DNA of 64,000 nucleotides, from the NCBI GenBank assembly GCA_965153455.1, contig OZ234497.1, forward strand, positions 6,014,001 to 6,078,000, written 5' to 3'. Both the position numbers and the translations under genes were made by a program. How positions within the stretch are numbered: position 1 is the stretch's first letter; the number at the start of each line of letters is the position of its first letter. The DNA comes from Sphagnum compactum (Eukaryota > Bryophyta > Sphagnopsida > Sphagnales). This document shows, one piece after another, positions 1 through 11,927 of the stretch. The notes beneath the pieces were generated by a model, which was given only the letters and a program-made list of their open reading frames with translations, ran no database searches and was not told where the DNA came from.

Positions 1-805
1 TAATAGAAAGGCAATTTTTTGGGAGGGAATGATGATGAAGGACAACACCTTCACCCCCAAATTTGATGAAATTTCCAAGTGCACAATCCTTGTTTCCATT
101 AGAATAGAAGAACTATATAGTCATTCAATTGATACTATAAAGCATATGGCAATAATGTTAATCTAGATTAATTTCCCAATAACAAAATAAGAACAAGTAC
201 AGTACTTGTAGTGCATGTCTACACATAAAGCATGTTCATGAGTTGAAATTTGATGAAAGCAAATCAATACAAACATGGCATTGTTCATCCACTTACCCTT
301 GGGCAAATTTCTGCAACTTTTTTAACAATAGCCTCCTTTGCTACTTCATTTTACATAGACTGTAAAGCTATTGCACAACCAGTAGAATCATGTATCAAAA
401 ATTCTTTGAATTTTTTTTTGAATTATCCACTAACTTTGTTTATGTGCTTTTTAAAGCCCTACTCATCTATTAGACAAAAAACATTTCAATAAACAATCAA
501 TGAACTACTTCCTAAATGCACATTAAGCATTGTGACACTTGTAATATAAAATTGTGAACAAGTGCAAATGCTTTAATGTAAAAGTGTCCTAGTTAGGGGT
601 TTCATTGCAAAATCACCTGCGGCAATGCAGTAGACCATGCAAACGTTTTTAAAACATTCCAATGTGGGTTCTATCTTGTAATTTGTTATTGCCCATGTGG
701 AATAACACTTATGTACTTTAGGATGCTTAGAGCCTCAGATAACCCCACCAAGTAAGGCCATAGCGTGTCCAATTGGTAATTATCCTCCGCTTCATTATCA
801 AATAT
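1..805. other. AT-rich DNA with no recognised feature
   Basis: No conserved coding signal or repeat structure is visible here. The only ORF of any length (250-492, + strand, 80 codons) is hydrophobic and low in complexity. It has no recognisable motif, so I do not call it a gene. Confidence 0.6.
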
Positions 806-979
806 CATTAGAAGAAATTCTTAAATATATGACTCCATATATGACTAATTTTGTAATCATACTGGACATATATGACTTAGAGGCCCTTAGTTATAATAGA
901 CGAGTAGCAAAGGACAAGTAGTCATTTAATGTTTGACGTGACACTTTTCATCCTATAATCATTAACGACAAGTCATAGA

Positions 980-2010
980 AAACATGTAACCAAACAACGA
1001 GTGACCGAACAAGGATTCTGTGGTTGTGCATTTTGTGTGAACGCCAGAATCGCTGATCAGGGTTTTAGAGTTAATCCGGCCGTCTCCTTCATTAATGAGA
1101 GCGGCGGATTTTATCCTTTTTGAAAGAAGGTTAGAGCTGGTTGTGCATGGGATGCATGGAGGGGTTATTGTCTGGCTGTGTGGGATGGGGTAGCAGGAGG
1201 ATGGCGGCGCGAATGATGGAGAGGAGTGGCGCTGCATTAATGAGCTGTTGAGGAAAAATGACGGCAGAAAGGTGAAGGACGAAGCTTGTGTGGGAAGCCA
1301 ACGGAAAAAGAGGAGAGCAAGCTGAAAGGGTGTGGAAGGTAGCGCAACCGAGGTGAGCAGAGCCCAAGGATGCATGGAAAGCCAGACCAAAAGGTCTGAT
1401 TTTTTTGGAGGAGAGTGGGGGAACTAAGTAGTTTTTTTTAGGATGATTGATGAGGATTGCTAGAGGGAGGAGAAGCTCAGAGAGTAACAGGAGGCTAAGA
1501 CGGATGCTGTAGATGAGCTTTGGTCTTTTAGTTTTGTGTTAGAAATGGAAGACTAGAGCTGCAGGTGTTAGATGAGTTCAGAAGAATCTGGATGTGTAGC
1601 TCTATATGTCCATTTCGTGGAGAACTTGGCTGAGTTGTTGAACTTTCCGCTGCGCCAACGACTTAGCTAAGTAGGATTGCTTGATCTTTGATGAGTGCAC
1701 TGGAGTGAGGCAGCTTGCGCTATCGGGGAATCCTGTAAATTATGAGTAATGAATTTTGATTTCTGAAGTTCTGCTTTGCCGGATTATGAGAGTTGGAGCT
1801 GTGTCTGTGGAGATCCAGGGAGTGAGACTTTGCATTAGCAATGTGGGCCGATCATTGGGGTCTTGGTAGAACCAGCAGACAGAAACTTTGGACCCTGATC
1901 AATGCCATTGTCATGCCGTGGGTTTGATAGACGGATACCCATTCACCTTCTGTCTGAGTGGGTTAGACAGTGGGGTTGTGTAGCTGTTGGACCCTTCCTT
2001 TTTGGTGACA
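980..2010. other. GC-richer segment inside the CACTA copy (possible captured host sequence)
   Basis: This stretch is distinctly richer in G and C (for example ggcggcgcg near 1203) than the AT-rich DNA around it and than the equivalent part of other family-A copies. It holds a 142-codon ORF on the minus strand (962-1390) and shorter overlapping ones. None has a motif I recognise, and the reading frame does not continue. Plant CACTA elements are known to pick up gene fragments, so capture is a reasonable inference, but no source gene is identified. Confidence 0.4.
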
Positions 2011-2089
2011 AACAAACCATATATAATGTTAAAGTGTCATGTAATGAATGACTAAAATATGATTCGCAGACACAAATTATTTTTATAGG

Positions 2090-2880
2090 TATGTAAGTAG
2101 GTAGGTAATAGGTTTAGGTAGGTCGAAAAAGGTAGGTAGGTAAGTAGTAGTTTAACCTACTTAACATGACTTACGTAACCTATGTTATTTACCTACGTAA
2201 CTACCTTAGTCTAGCCTACTTACCCTAGCCCCTTAGGAATGCACATAGGTTGTAAGTATTAGGAATTGGGCCCTTCACCTTCACAATGATAAACCAAGTC
2301 CTTACCAATGGACTCCAACATCAAAAGGTGTCCAACTTTGGTCAAGTTTTTTATTTCACATGTTTATTTCATATCATTACAAGACTATGAGGTAGGTAGC
2401 AAGCGATAGGATGATAGGTAAGAAATGGATAGGTTAAAAGAAATAGGAAATAAAAATTAGATAGGTAAGTAGGTGGGTCATGTGTGGGTGGGTAGGTGGG
2501 AGGGTAGGAAGTAGGTAGGTAGGTAGGTGGGTGGGTGGGTTTATAGGTGGATGGGTAAATGGGCAGTAGTTATGTAGATGGGTGGATTGGTGAGTTGGTG
2601 GGTAGGTAAGTGGCTAGTAGCTAGGTAGGTGGGTGGTTGGGTGCATGGGAAGTAGGTAGGTAGGTAGGTAGGTGAATGGGTGGGTAGGTAAGTAAGTAGG
2701 TAGGGAAATAAATTGGTAGTAGGTAGGTAGGTGGGTGGGTGGGTTGGTGGGTAGGTAAATGGGTAGTAGGTAGGTAGGTATGTGATAGGTAGGTGGTTTG
2801 GTGGGTAAGCAAGTAGGTAGGTTGATAGATGGGTGGGTGGGAAGGTAAATAGGTAGATACATAGGTAGGTGGGGGGTGGG
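2090..2880 (+). repeat. GGTA/GGTG tetranucleotide-rich array
   Basis: Imperfect runs of ggta and ggtg occur at 2090-2160 and are nearly continuous from 2460 to 2880. Reading it in frame on the minus strand gives Tyr/Leu/Pro/Thr-rich ORFs of 82-137 codons (2541-2954) that are artefacts of the repeat. The array is part of CACTA copy A1; a TACC-rich counterpart lies in copy A5 at 43590-43900. Confidence 0.85.
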
Positions 2881-3666
2881 GGTTGGTCAAAACATGTAAC
2901 TAGGAGCCAAAAAAGGCATTGGATGTTAGACATAATTCGGTCAAAATCAAACATTTATTTTATTACCATTTAAAACCATAATAATCATGGCAAGTTAGTT
3001 TTTTTTCTTTCATATGAATGTCAAGGAACTTAAAGTAAAAATTCATTTGATCTAATTTTAAGTTTTGGTTTTAATTTAGGATGTTTGAAAATGTACACCT
3101 AATATGTCAAATGGAGTCAATTTTGCAAAGGATTATCAAAAGGACTCATATAATAATAATAAAATTCATTAAAAAAATATAGATGATAAAAACATACTAG
3201 CCACACTCAAAAAAATTCATAATTTTTTTAATGTGGAATTCTAAAATTTTAAAAATTCAAAGAATGTTTCAAAATTACTTTAAAATTTTAAAAGCTTCAA
3301 GAGTCTTTTACCACACATAAATGGGTTATAATGTACATGATGTATGAAGAAAAGTTATAGATTAGAGTATAAGAAAACTAAGGAATCTGAATTTTAATTT
3401 TTGGTGATGACTTAAAATTTTGATCATTTTTCAAGATGAAACATTGAATTTGTAAAGACTCTTAACATTTTTAGAAATTCATATTTATTCAATAATGACT
3501 AACAAAAAAAATTGCTGCATTGGGGAATATTTAAATATTTTTTACAACAAGTTACAAAAAATTTCATTCAAAAATTCATTTGCATGTAAAAGTTTCTTTT
3601 GGGAAAAAGGACTTGCAGTCCTTTTCCAAAGTATTCCCTTTGGCTCCTAGTTATAGGTTTTGAACC
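2880..3666 (+). mobile_element. Family-B inverted-repeat element B1, nested in CACTA copy A1
   Basis: The ends are inverted copies: ggtcaaaac...ctaggagccaaa on the left and tttggctcctag...gttttgaacc on the right. The interior aligns along its length with B2-inner2 (11153-11927) and, inverted, with the outer copy at 10655-12206. It is AT-rich, has no ORF and sits at the edge of the GGTA array of copy A1. The exact left edge and the duplication cannot be fixed because the flank is tetranucleotide repeat. Confidence 0.7.
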
Positions 3667-4099
3667 AGGTAGGGTTGTTTATGTTCATATCAAATGACTT
3701 ATAGTTATTTTTTAATCATTGTAATGACAATTGGACATCCACGTCACTTTGTCATCAATCATGGATGCCATATAGATGAAGTAAAAATGATGAAAACTAA
3801 CATCTCCCATCTTATTACCACCTCATCATGCCCCACTAATGTATGACTATAATTTTTTACACATAGGATTTGAAGTAATAGTTTATGACTAAAGTCATAC
3901 ATATAGTCATTTAGGACTTGTAGTCATAGATTTCTTGGTTACAAGGACAAATTTTCTTCTAGTGTATCTTAGATAAAATGTATGAAAATGGCACATTCCC
4001 CATACACTAAATATACATTCATTTTCTTAATGCATTCATTTTCCAACATCAAAACACATTTTTTTGTAAATTTTATTCAAAATTTCTAATTCTACATGA

Positions 4100-6340
4100 C
4101 TTCGGTAACCTTTTGATAAATAATTTGGAATTAAATTTTTTCTTTATGTGACTCCTATGTTGTCCTGAAGTTGGATGGGACACAGAAATTTGGGGTGTGA
4201 CGTTCTTAATGGTACCACCCAAGGATAAGTTTGCCCCATAAGCATCAATTTTGGCAAAGTTGTTGTCAACCATATGCCTATGTTAAATTTGGAAAAACAT
4301 AATTACAAGAATTGATAGTGGTTGGGTCTAGGGCTTACAAGTTTGTTGCCACATCTCACTATGGCAATGAGTAGTTTCCAATTTTTTCCTAATTTCACAT
4401 GTGCTATTTGACACAATAATCCATTGACATCTAGGACTAATAGATGTCATACCTTGTTAATTACCAGAATGCTTGGAATGAAATTTTTACAACCACCCAC
4501 TTGTTTTGCAAAAGGGATATGTTGATTTGTCTATGGAACATCTGCGCCTAGCAGCATTGACATGGTTTTATCCAAGATTTGCTTCCCACGAATGTGTCAT
4601 GTTGTTTACTTATCCAAGCTATAGGCTTTCATGTTTAGATTGGATTCATCAAATGTTTGCACCACCACATTTGTAGCTTGGGTAGAACCTACAAACTCAT
4701 CTCCTTTCTGCCCCATTGATGGCTACACTTGATCTCTTTGTTTTGTTCATGAAGTCTCGCCCCAACCCTAAAAAGAACCTCCATAGTTAGATTTGCCACA
4801 TCCCACATCTTTAAGTTTGCAACTTGGCAAAAGACATGTATAATGCACATAGATAACAAATATAATTATTGAGGAAAAATAGCGTATTGGAGCTTAAATA
4901 TTAAGTCCCAATAAACAAGAACACAACACAAATTTATCAACTAACTTGATTTCATTAAAACAACATTCACTCATTCAAGATTCATTAGAATCATATCTAA
5001 AATCCATGTCCTTCAAGGCTTCATAATTTATTTCCGCTTTCCTAGTCAAGGAAGTGTTCCAAGTTCCAACTTACCAATGCTCCCAAATTGCCATCATCTG
5101 ATTGTTCATAGGCAATGCAATTTGATTTTTCTTTCTCCTCCAAGGTAGGAAGATTACCATGAATAGTCACTATTGACTTCAAGAATGCAAGCATCTCCTC
5201 CATCATTGTTGACATATGCTTCTATTCTTGAATGATCTAGTCTTGGGTGGATTTTAACTCATCATGATTATTTTCCATGGCTTCTAGTTGAATTTCAAAA
5301 TCAAATGTCACTAATGTGTTCAATGCATTCTTGACAATAGTATCTGCATTTGGGAGTTCTTCCTATAATTCAACAAGATAATCAATTCAATGTTCCTAAT
5401 TAACTTACAACTTGCATCGAGCAAATTTAGATTATAGAGACATAACTGCAATGATTACTAAAACCATAAACCAACAACTTCTTGTAGAAAAAGTCATAGT
5501 CCAAGCTCTAATGAACATATCAAATTTTTTGGGGGGAGAATGGGAAGACCAAAATCCTTACCATTAGCAATTTTTGAAGAACTATAGGTCTAGATGGCTA
5601 ATTGCCACCAACTTCTATTAACTTAAAACATTAATGACAACCATGAATAAAAACATTAAAGTGAAACAAAAACTAGATTTGACCATGAACCAACAATGGT
5701 AATTTATACCTTTTAATTAATTGAAGAATATCACCACCTATTCATAGAAATAATGATACCTTAGAAATAATTTTCAAAAGAAAGAAACTCAATTTCTCCT
5801 TTAACCTCATTTACTTTCAACTCCAACCTTTTGCACTTGTTGCTTTTCTTTCTCACACATTCCTTCTAGATCTTAACCAAAGTAGGTTTTTTCCTAGCTC
5901 CACCTCTTACATCCCATCAAGCCTAACAAAACTTTAAATATTGTTCCACCAATTGAAAGCATGTAAGCAACAACTTATAGATGGTACATAAGAGCATAAG
6001 GAGTCAAGAATGCATGCCATTGCTAAAAATTGAACACTTTATGGAAAAAGGACTAAAACATACCATTTTTTCTTCTAAACCAATGTCACCTATTCATCCC
6101 ATTCATGATGTTGTTTTCTGAGCTGCTCAAATTTTGCACATTCATGTGGCCCTATCAAATTCTCTTGTTGCTACAACACAACTTTCAACTACTCCCAATG
6201 TGCTTCACATCAGTTTCATGGATAGGCTTCAATTTTTTCTATTTTTTTTGTCAACCACCCCCACCTACCCTTCAATACAACTGTAACTTGATCTTTGACA
6301 TGCTTGAAGGTTACGAGATTATCCAAATATTCAAACCCAA
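4100..6340 (-). pseudogene. Decayed minus-strand coding sequence of unknown family
   Basis: Read on the minus strand, 5360 to 5030 gives a long frame broken mainly by amber codons and rich in Glu, Lys, Met and Leu (for example EIQLEAMENNHDELKSTQD), suggesting a coiled coil. A similar Lys/Glu-rich stretch lies at about 5925-5780. A third coding-like stretch is at about 4850-4650 (MWDVANLTMEVLFRVGARL). I do not recognise the family. The position between two transposon copies suggests a decayed transposon or retroelement protein, but a broken host gene is also possible. Confidence 0.3.
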
Positions 6341-6341
6341 T

Positions 6342-6840
6342 GGGTGAAAACATGACCAAAGGAGCCAAAAGCGCCAAGGTAAAAGTCCTTTACAAGGACT
6401 GCAAATGACACATGTCGTTATAATCCAAAATTATAACTTTAAATTTTGTATTTCGAATACCCCACTTAACATTACATTTTAGATATAAATAAAATTTGAT
6501 TACAAATTGATTTTATATCATGTATATTATGCATTCATGCCTCCTATCACATAAATATAAACAACTTTTGTTAAAGTCACATTTTCAAAATCCATAATTT
6601 TCAAGGTCAAAAGCACCCATTTTATAACCAAATGTGCTCAAATGGGTTATAAAAAAAGAAAAATCATCAATTCAAGTCCTTTTGCCCTTCTAATCACCAA
6701 TGTTAAAACCCTTTCCAATGTTTTGAAAAAATGGTGCACATTTGGTAAAAAATAGGATGTTTGAAAAAAATAAGGATTGTCCACTCTCAAGGTTTGAGTG
6801 CTTTGAGCATGTAAAAACATTTTTGATTTGTTTCAAGTAA
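6342..6840 (+). mobile_element. Family-B element B3, right end missing
   Basis: It starts GGGTGAAAACATG and continues through AAAGGAGCCAAAAG, the family-B terminal motif, preceded by CAAT. About 480 bp aligns, inverted, with B5 at 41572-42158, including the block 'aaggtaaaagtccttt..aaggact' near the terminus. Alignment to B5 fades after about 6840, before a right terminus is reached, so this copy is truncated or diverged. It has no coding capacity. Confidence 0.6.
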
Positions 6841-7474
6841 CTGTTGGCATTGGGTAAAAGCTAGTGGGACTAGCTAATACCAATTTGGTGGTGGTAGTAG
6901 TTGTGTGTATTGAAACGTAAATGGTGGCAACAACTATGGGTACGGATTAGGTGTTGTAGAGGTGGCAGGGATTGACTAGATGGCTACATAGGCATACGTT
7001 GGTATAGAATAAATGTTGTTGCTATTGTGGGAGGAACCATGGTTGTAGGCATTGGCCAACCATTTGTCCATTGCCAACCAAGAAGCAACTACCACCCTAG
7101 AGGCCAAGCTACAATTGTAGGGGGGTTTTAGGGTATTCCAGTAGTGTTGACAATACTAGTGGGTTCAAATTGGAAATAGGTATATAATTGGTGCTTGGGG
7201 ATTCAAATTACTAGTAGGTATAGTTGGCATTGGTGGATTCATTACATTAGGTATAACAATAATTTTTACAAAGGCCAACCACAAAAACAAAACAACATCA
7301 AATTGTGTGAGATCGATTCTACCAACAATAAACTAAAGGCAAACTTCAACTTAAAAAACAAACTTGGGATGTATAAAACATATAGAAACCTAGACTAAAA
7401 GTTATAGCTTTGGCCCCTAAATTATATTCTATTTGATGAACATCGTCAACACGATCAAATGTCTCATGTCCTTT
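6841..7474. other. GGTA/TGGTGG-biased sequence with no recognised gene
   Basis: Around 6860-7200 the DNA is biased toward ggtag, ggtgg and ttggcattgg words. The 67-codon ORF at 7195-7398 has no motif. Nothing else stands out before CACTA copy A2. Confidence 0.5.
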
Positions 7475-9367
7475 CATTAGTAGAAATCTTCAAATTTATG
7501 ACTAAGTTTATGATTAGTATTCTAGTCATAAAGGACATGTGAAGTCATTAATGATAGTTTTGTCATTGTTTAATTATTTTTATTACTACAAATCGGACCT
7601 AAGAACTTGGGGAGCATTATTTTAAAAATCTACAATATTTATTATTATAGATTTATTATGTATAATATAAATAATAAGATATATTTTTATTTCAATTATT
7701 TTCAATCTCATTATTTTCCATATTATCGATTGTTGACATGTGTCATTAGTACTTAAGTTAGGTTTTAAATCTAATTTAAATGGCTAAATAGACCACCTAA
7801 TCTACCTATTTAAATTCATTGCGGTAACCACTTAACATAGGTAGTCTAGGTAGGTATGGAATATTTGGTCAATATTCCAATGTTGACCATAATGAATGTC
7901 ATTTGTGAAGTTTGATCTTTAGACCCCAAGGATGGAATTCAACTCCTTTACCACTAAGCCACCCCACTTATTATGTAAATGAATCTAGTGTTTATTTTAT
8001 TTAGACCATACTTCATTTAAACATAATTTACACAAAGTCTCAAATTTGATAATTCATATATTATAGATAATTTTTCAAATTTTAATTTTTTTAAAAAATC
8101 ATAAAATTTTCTTCAATAATATACAAAATTATATAATTTATTTTCAAAATGTAAATTTAGTTCAAAAGAAAATTATTTGAATTTTGTTGTTGAATAACAT
8201 TTCAATGACCATTCCTTGGAAAAACCTTGGAAAAATTAAATTCAAACACATGATTTGTAATGGAAAAACCTTTATGGCTAATACATGAATAAATAAGATA
8301 TATCTTTCATATCTTAAACCTTCATTTGATTTACGTATTTATATTATACAATTTTGCTTCCAATATATCATAATTTTACAAATAACTTTTAATTTAAATG
8401 GATTAGTCCATATAATTTATCCACACAAATATTTATAAATGGATCATAAATCAATTATATATATATTTTTATTATTCATATTAAATATGAGGCATAAATT
8501 TAATCTAAGAATTTTAATTCAATTTGAATAATAATAATAATAATAAATATTAATATATTATCTAATTTTCTGAAATTATAAAATTTATTCAGTTTACACA
8601 TATAATCTAATATAATTGTGTAATAAAAAATATTACACATGATATATATATTTAATTAATTTTAATTTTAATTTTAATTTATGATAGAATTTTAATGTAA
8701 AAATAAATGATATATTTCCCACACCTTACACTTCTATTTTATTTTTAAATTACAAAAAAATATTTATAATATATCGTACTTTTACCATGAAATTGTATTT
8801 CAATGTATAATATCTAATTTATTCACATTGAATATTTCAAATGGATTATATATCAAATATATTTAAGAAAAATGTAATAAAGGTTTTTATATTACCTATA
8901 TGTATAATATTAATCAAATCAGTTCCTTACATGTTGTAGTTCATATGTCCATTTATACTCATATTAAATTATAAACAATCATTTTTGAATCATTGTAAAT
9001 TAATTGTATGACAACATTATCTATGTAATGACACATCATTTTGTTCACGTCATTTGCATAATTATTCTTTAGTCATATTTGAAATGATTTTATCTTAATC
9101 ACATTTTCAAATGGTATCTTAGACATCCATGTCATTTTTTCATCAATCATGGATGCCATATGGATGAAAACTTGCAATGAGAAAATAATGTCATCCTTCT
9201 TATTACCATGTCATTATTTACCGGTCAAATGCATCACTAATATATGACTACAACTTTTTCCACATAGGATTTGAAGTAATATCCTATGATTATAATAAAT
9301 TATGTAGTTGTTTAGGACATTTAGTCATTGATTTCTTGGTTGCAAAAGGACATAATTCCTTCTAGAG
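7475..9367 (+). mobile_element. CACTA-type DNA transposon copy A2, non-autonomous
   Basis: The left end CATTAGTAGAAATC and the subterminal 'agtcataaaggacatgtga' block match the start of copy A3 at 19247. The right end (tttcttggtt..ccttctagag) matches the right end of A1. Flanks are TTT/CTT, a two-of-three match to the expected 3-bp duplication. A block at 7740-7990 (GGTA-rich, then two ggtcaa/ttgacc words, then 'agaccccaagga') is shared with A3 at 19645-19890. The rest is very AT-rich and has no coding capacity. Confidence 0.65.
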
Positions 9368-9885
9368 CTTAGTGGGATTTGCCTTTTGAGTTATACCCTC
9401 ATCATCAAAACAAGACTCGTCTTTTTGCGAGGGGGAAGGAAATGTAGTTGGGTTTAAGTGTACTAGTCTATTACTTGTGGGTTTAGAAAATTTTCTACAT
9501 CTTCCACTTCTTTGGTTTTTCTTTTCTAGTGTTTCCCTTTTGTTGGTAGAATATGCACAAAAAATTTAGATTTTTGCATTATATGGATCCCTAGTTTAAA
9601 CAATACATTTGAATCTCTTGCAACATATAAATTCACTCCCTGGCCTCCTATAACATATGTTAAATATAATTTGCTGCAAGATGTAAAGTCATTCACATTC
9701 TACTACAAAATATAAGGTTTAGGGTTTAAGAAATTTTTAAAGAGAAAATGAACACAACACCAAAAAATGAAGAAATTTGCACCAAAAGGGAAAAGGAAAA
9801 AAATCAAAAAGTCAAGAAGGACTTCTCTTCAAATTTTTCATCATCTACATCATCAGAGTCAAAATCTTTGTTAGAATTGACCTTT
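9368..9885. other. Unassigned DNA between CACTA copy A2 and the nested family-B cluster
   Basis: Two overlapping small ORFs (9748-9966 and 9777-9974) run into the family-B terminus at 9886, and their Lys/Ser/Glu-rich translations carry no motif. No feature is supported. Confidence 0.5.
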
Positions 9886-9895
9886 GGGTGCAAAT

Positions 9896-10650
9896 GGGTG
9901 AATGCATGGCAAGGTGGCTCACTTATGGAATCACATTCATATTTCTACAAGGTACCTTTTGTTTAAATGGATGATGTGATAAATGTATGATTTGTTAATT
10001 GATAATTGATTCTAAATTCATAACTTGATTATGAAACTAAAAATATAATTATTTTTTGAAAATGTTACCCCTATTACTAATAATGGACTTTTGAAGGGAC
10101 AATGAATGGATTGGTTTCCTAATTGCAATGGTATAACATTGATGTATTCATAGTAAATTTCAATTTAATTGATTTTTTTTAGTGACTAAATATATGTTGA
10201 AGAATATAATAAATAACATATATATGAGACCATTTTCTTGAAAAACTTAGCAAATATGCTTTTATGGAATTTGAAATGGTTGAAATTTGAGCTTATTTTC
10301 ATAAGTCCTTGTGAGTTATAAATTATTTTTTCTTTCATTTTTTTTGCTCTAAAAGTGTTTGCTTATGAAATATTTAATAGGGTAGTTCTTCATATGGACT
10401 TTGTAAAACATTTTAAAAAAGTATTATGATTTTTTTTAAAATGCATCCATCAAAATAACTAACATCATCATCATTTTATTTAAGTTTTAAAATAGAATAT
10501 GAATGTTCACAAATGTATGAACATCAACTTATAAATGATTATAATCATAAGTTATGATAAACAAGTAACCATGTTCTATAGCAAACTTTTTATGGACTCC
10601 TATGGAGTGGAACATCTACTTAAAATGAGCCACCTTACCATGCATTCACC
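9896..10650 (+). mobile_element. Family-B inner element 1
   Basis: Terminal inverted repeats of about 26 bp (GGGTGAATGCATGGCAAGGT on the left, its complement on the right with one change, ending ATTCACCC) are flanked by AAAT at 9892-9895 and 10651-10654. It lies inside the left terminus of the outer copy. The 755-bp interior differs from the other copies, so this is a subfamily sharing only the ends. It has no coding capacity. Confidence 0.75.
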
Positions 10651-11152
10651 CAAATGAGATAAAATGATCCAACATGATTACTTGAAAAAAGGATTATATG
10701 TCTTTTTTTCCAAAACAATTTTTTCATATGAATGAATTTTGAAACAATGTTTTCTTACAACTTGTTATAATAAATGCTTATAGTTGTCCAAGTACATGAC
10801 ATGTTTTTTTCTTCATCATTTTTGAATAAATTTTTGAAAATGTTTTGATTCCTTATAAATTCAATGTTTCATCTTTTAAAATGATAATAATTTCAAATCA
10901 TAGCCAATTTTTTCTTTTACATTTTTATGTTTTCTTATATAATAAACTACAACTTTTCTTAACACATCATGTACATTTTACCCCATATATGTGTGGCAAA
11001 AGACTTTTGAAGTTTTAAAATTTTGGATCAATTTTGGAAAGTTCTTTAAATTTTTAAAGTTTTAAAATTCCATATATTTTAGGGTATGAGTGTTTTTTAA
11101 ATGTAGTCAATAGGTCTTTATACTCTTAATTTTTTTCCCCATCAAATGTGTT

Positions 11153-11927
11153 GGGTGTGAATACAAAGAAAGGAGCCAACAACCATGTCAAATAATGGTG
11201 AAAACTGTGAACTTTTTTACATATGTTTTTCTTATGACATTTTAAAGTTATGTTAATCATTCCAAGTTGTGTTCAATGACTAATATGAAAGTTAAGGAAT
11301 TCAAATTAAAAATTCATTATATTAAATTTTAGGTTTTGGTTTTTAAAAAGGATGTTTGAACTTAAATAGGTGTTACATCAGATGTGATTAATTTTACAAA
11401 GGACTAGGTAAAGGACTATTGTAATAACATAATTTTGATGGTAAACAAATTTAGATGATAGCAACCTACTACCCACGTTCAAAAAGCACTCACAATTTAA
11501 AAGATATGGAATTTAAAAAATTTAAAAATTCAAAGTATTTTTTAAAATTTCAAAATTTCAAAAGTCCTTTACCACATGTTAATGGGGTGTAATGTGCATG
11601 ACATAAAAAAAAAAGTTGTAGTTTATGATACAGAAAACAAAAACTAAAATAAATAACATATTTTGGTATGATTCAAATTTATGATAAATTTTCAAGATGA
11701 AATGCAGAATCTAACAACATTTACACACTTTGAAAAATTCATATTTATTCAACAATGATTAACACAAAACATGTGATCTATTGGGGCAACTATGTGTATT
11801 TTTAGTAACAAGTTGCAAAAGATTTCATTCAAAAATTCTTTCATATGAAAAAATGAAAAAGGACTAAAAATATTCACGATCCTTTTGTAAAGTAATTCCG
11901 TTGGCTCCTTTCTACGTACTTGCACCT
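11153..11927 (+). mobile_element. Family-B inner element 2
   Basis: The left end is GGGTGTGAATAC..GGAGCCAAC; the right end is gttggctcc..ttgcacct. It is flanked by TGTT at 11149-11152 and 11928-11931, counting one C-to-T change at the last terminal base. It interrupts the inverted outer copy exactly where B1 is continuous, so the uninterrupted site can be read from B1 at about 3150-3165. Length is 775 bp, without ORFs. Confidence 0.75.

Larger units (their letters stand above)
806..3964 (+). mobile_element. CACTA-type DNA transposon copy A1, non-autonomous, with nested insert
   Basis: The left end reads CATTAGAAGAAATT and the right end, reverse-complemented, reads CACTAGAAGAAAAT (12 of 14 identical). 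The element is flanked by the same 3-bp word TAT at 803-805 and 3965-3967. CACTA termini with a 3-bp duplication are the hallmark of the CACTA (En/Spm) superfamily. Subterminal 'atatgact/agtcata' repeats lie at 830-915 and 3860-3940. The interior holds a GC-richer segment (about 980-2010), GGTA tetranucleotide arrays (2090-2880) and a family-B element (about 2880-3666). No transposase is visible, so any movement needed help in trans. The right 300 bp is repeated at 9060-9367 and, inverted, at 43280-43590, which confirms a family edge. Confidence 0.75.

Noticed and set aside
962-1390. 142-codon minus-strand ORF as a gene
   Set aside because: No domain, overlaps another ORF and lies inside a CACTA copy; kept only as a possible captured segment.
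2541-2954. Pro/Thr/Tyr-rich 137-codon minus-strand ORF and two overlapping ORFs
   Set aside because: Pure translation of the GGTA tetranucleotide array; all three frames are open for the same reason.
5522-5545. Polypurine tract and LTR start (ttttttggggggagaatg) on the plus strand
   Set aside because: No second LTR, no TG..CA structure and no pol sequence upstream.
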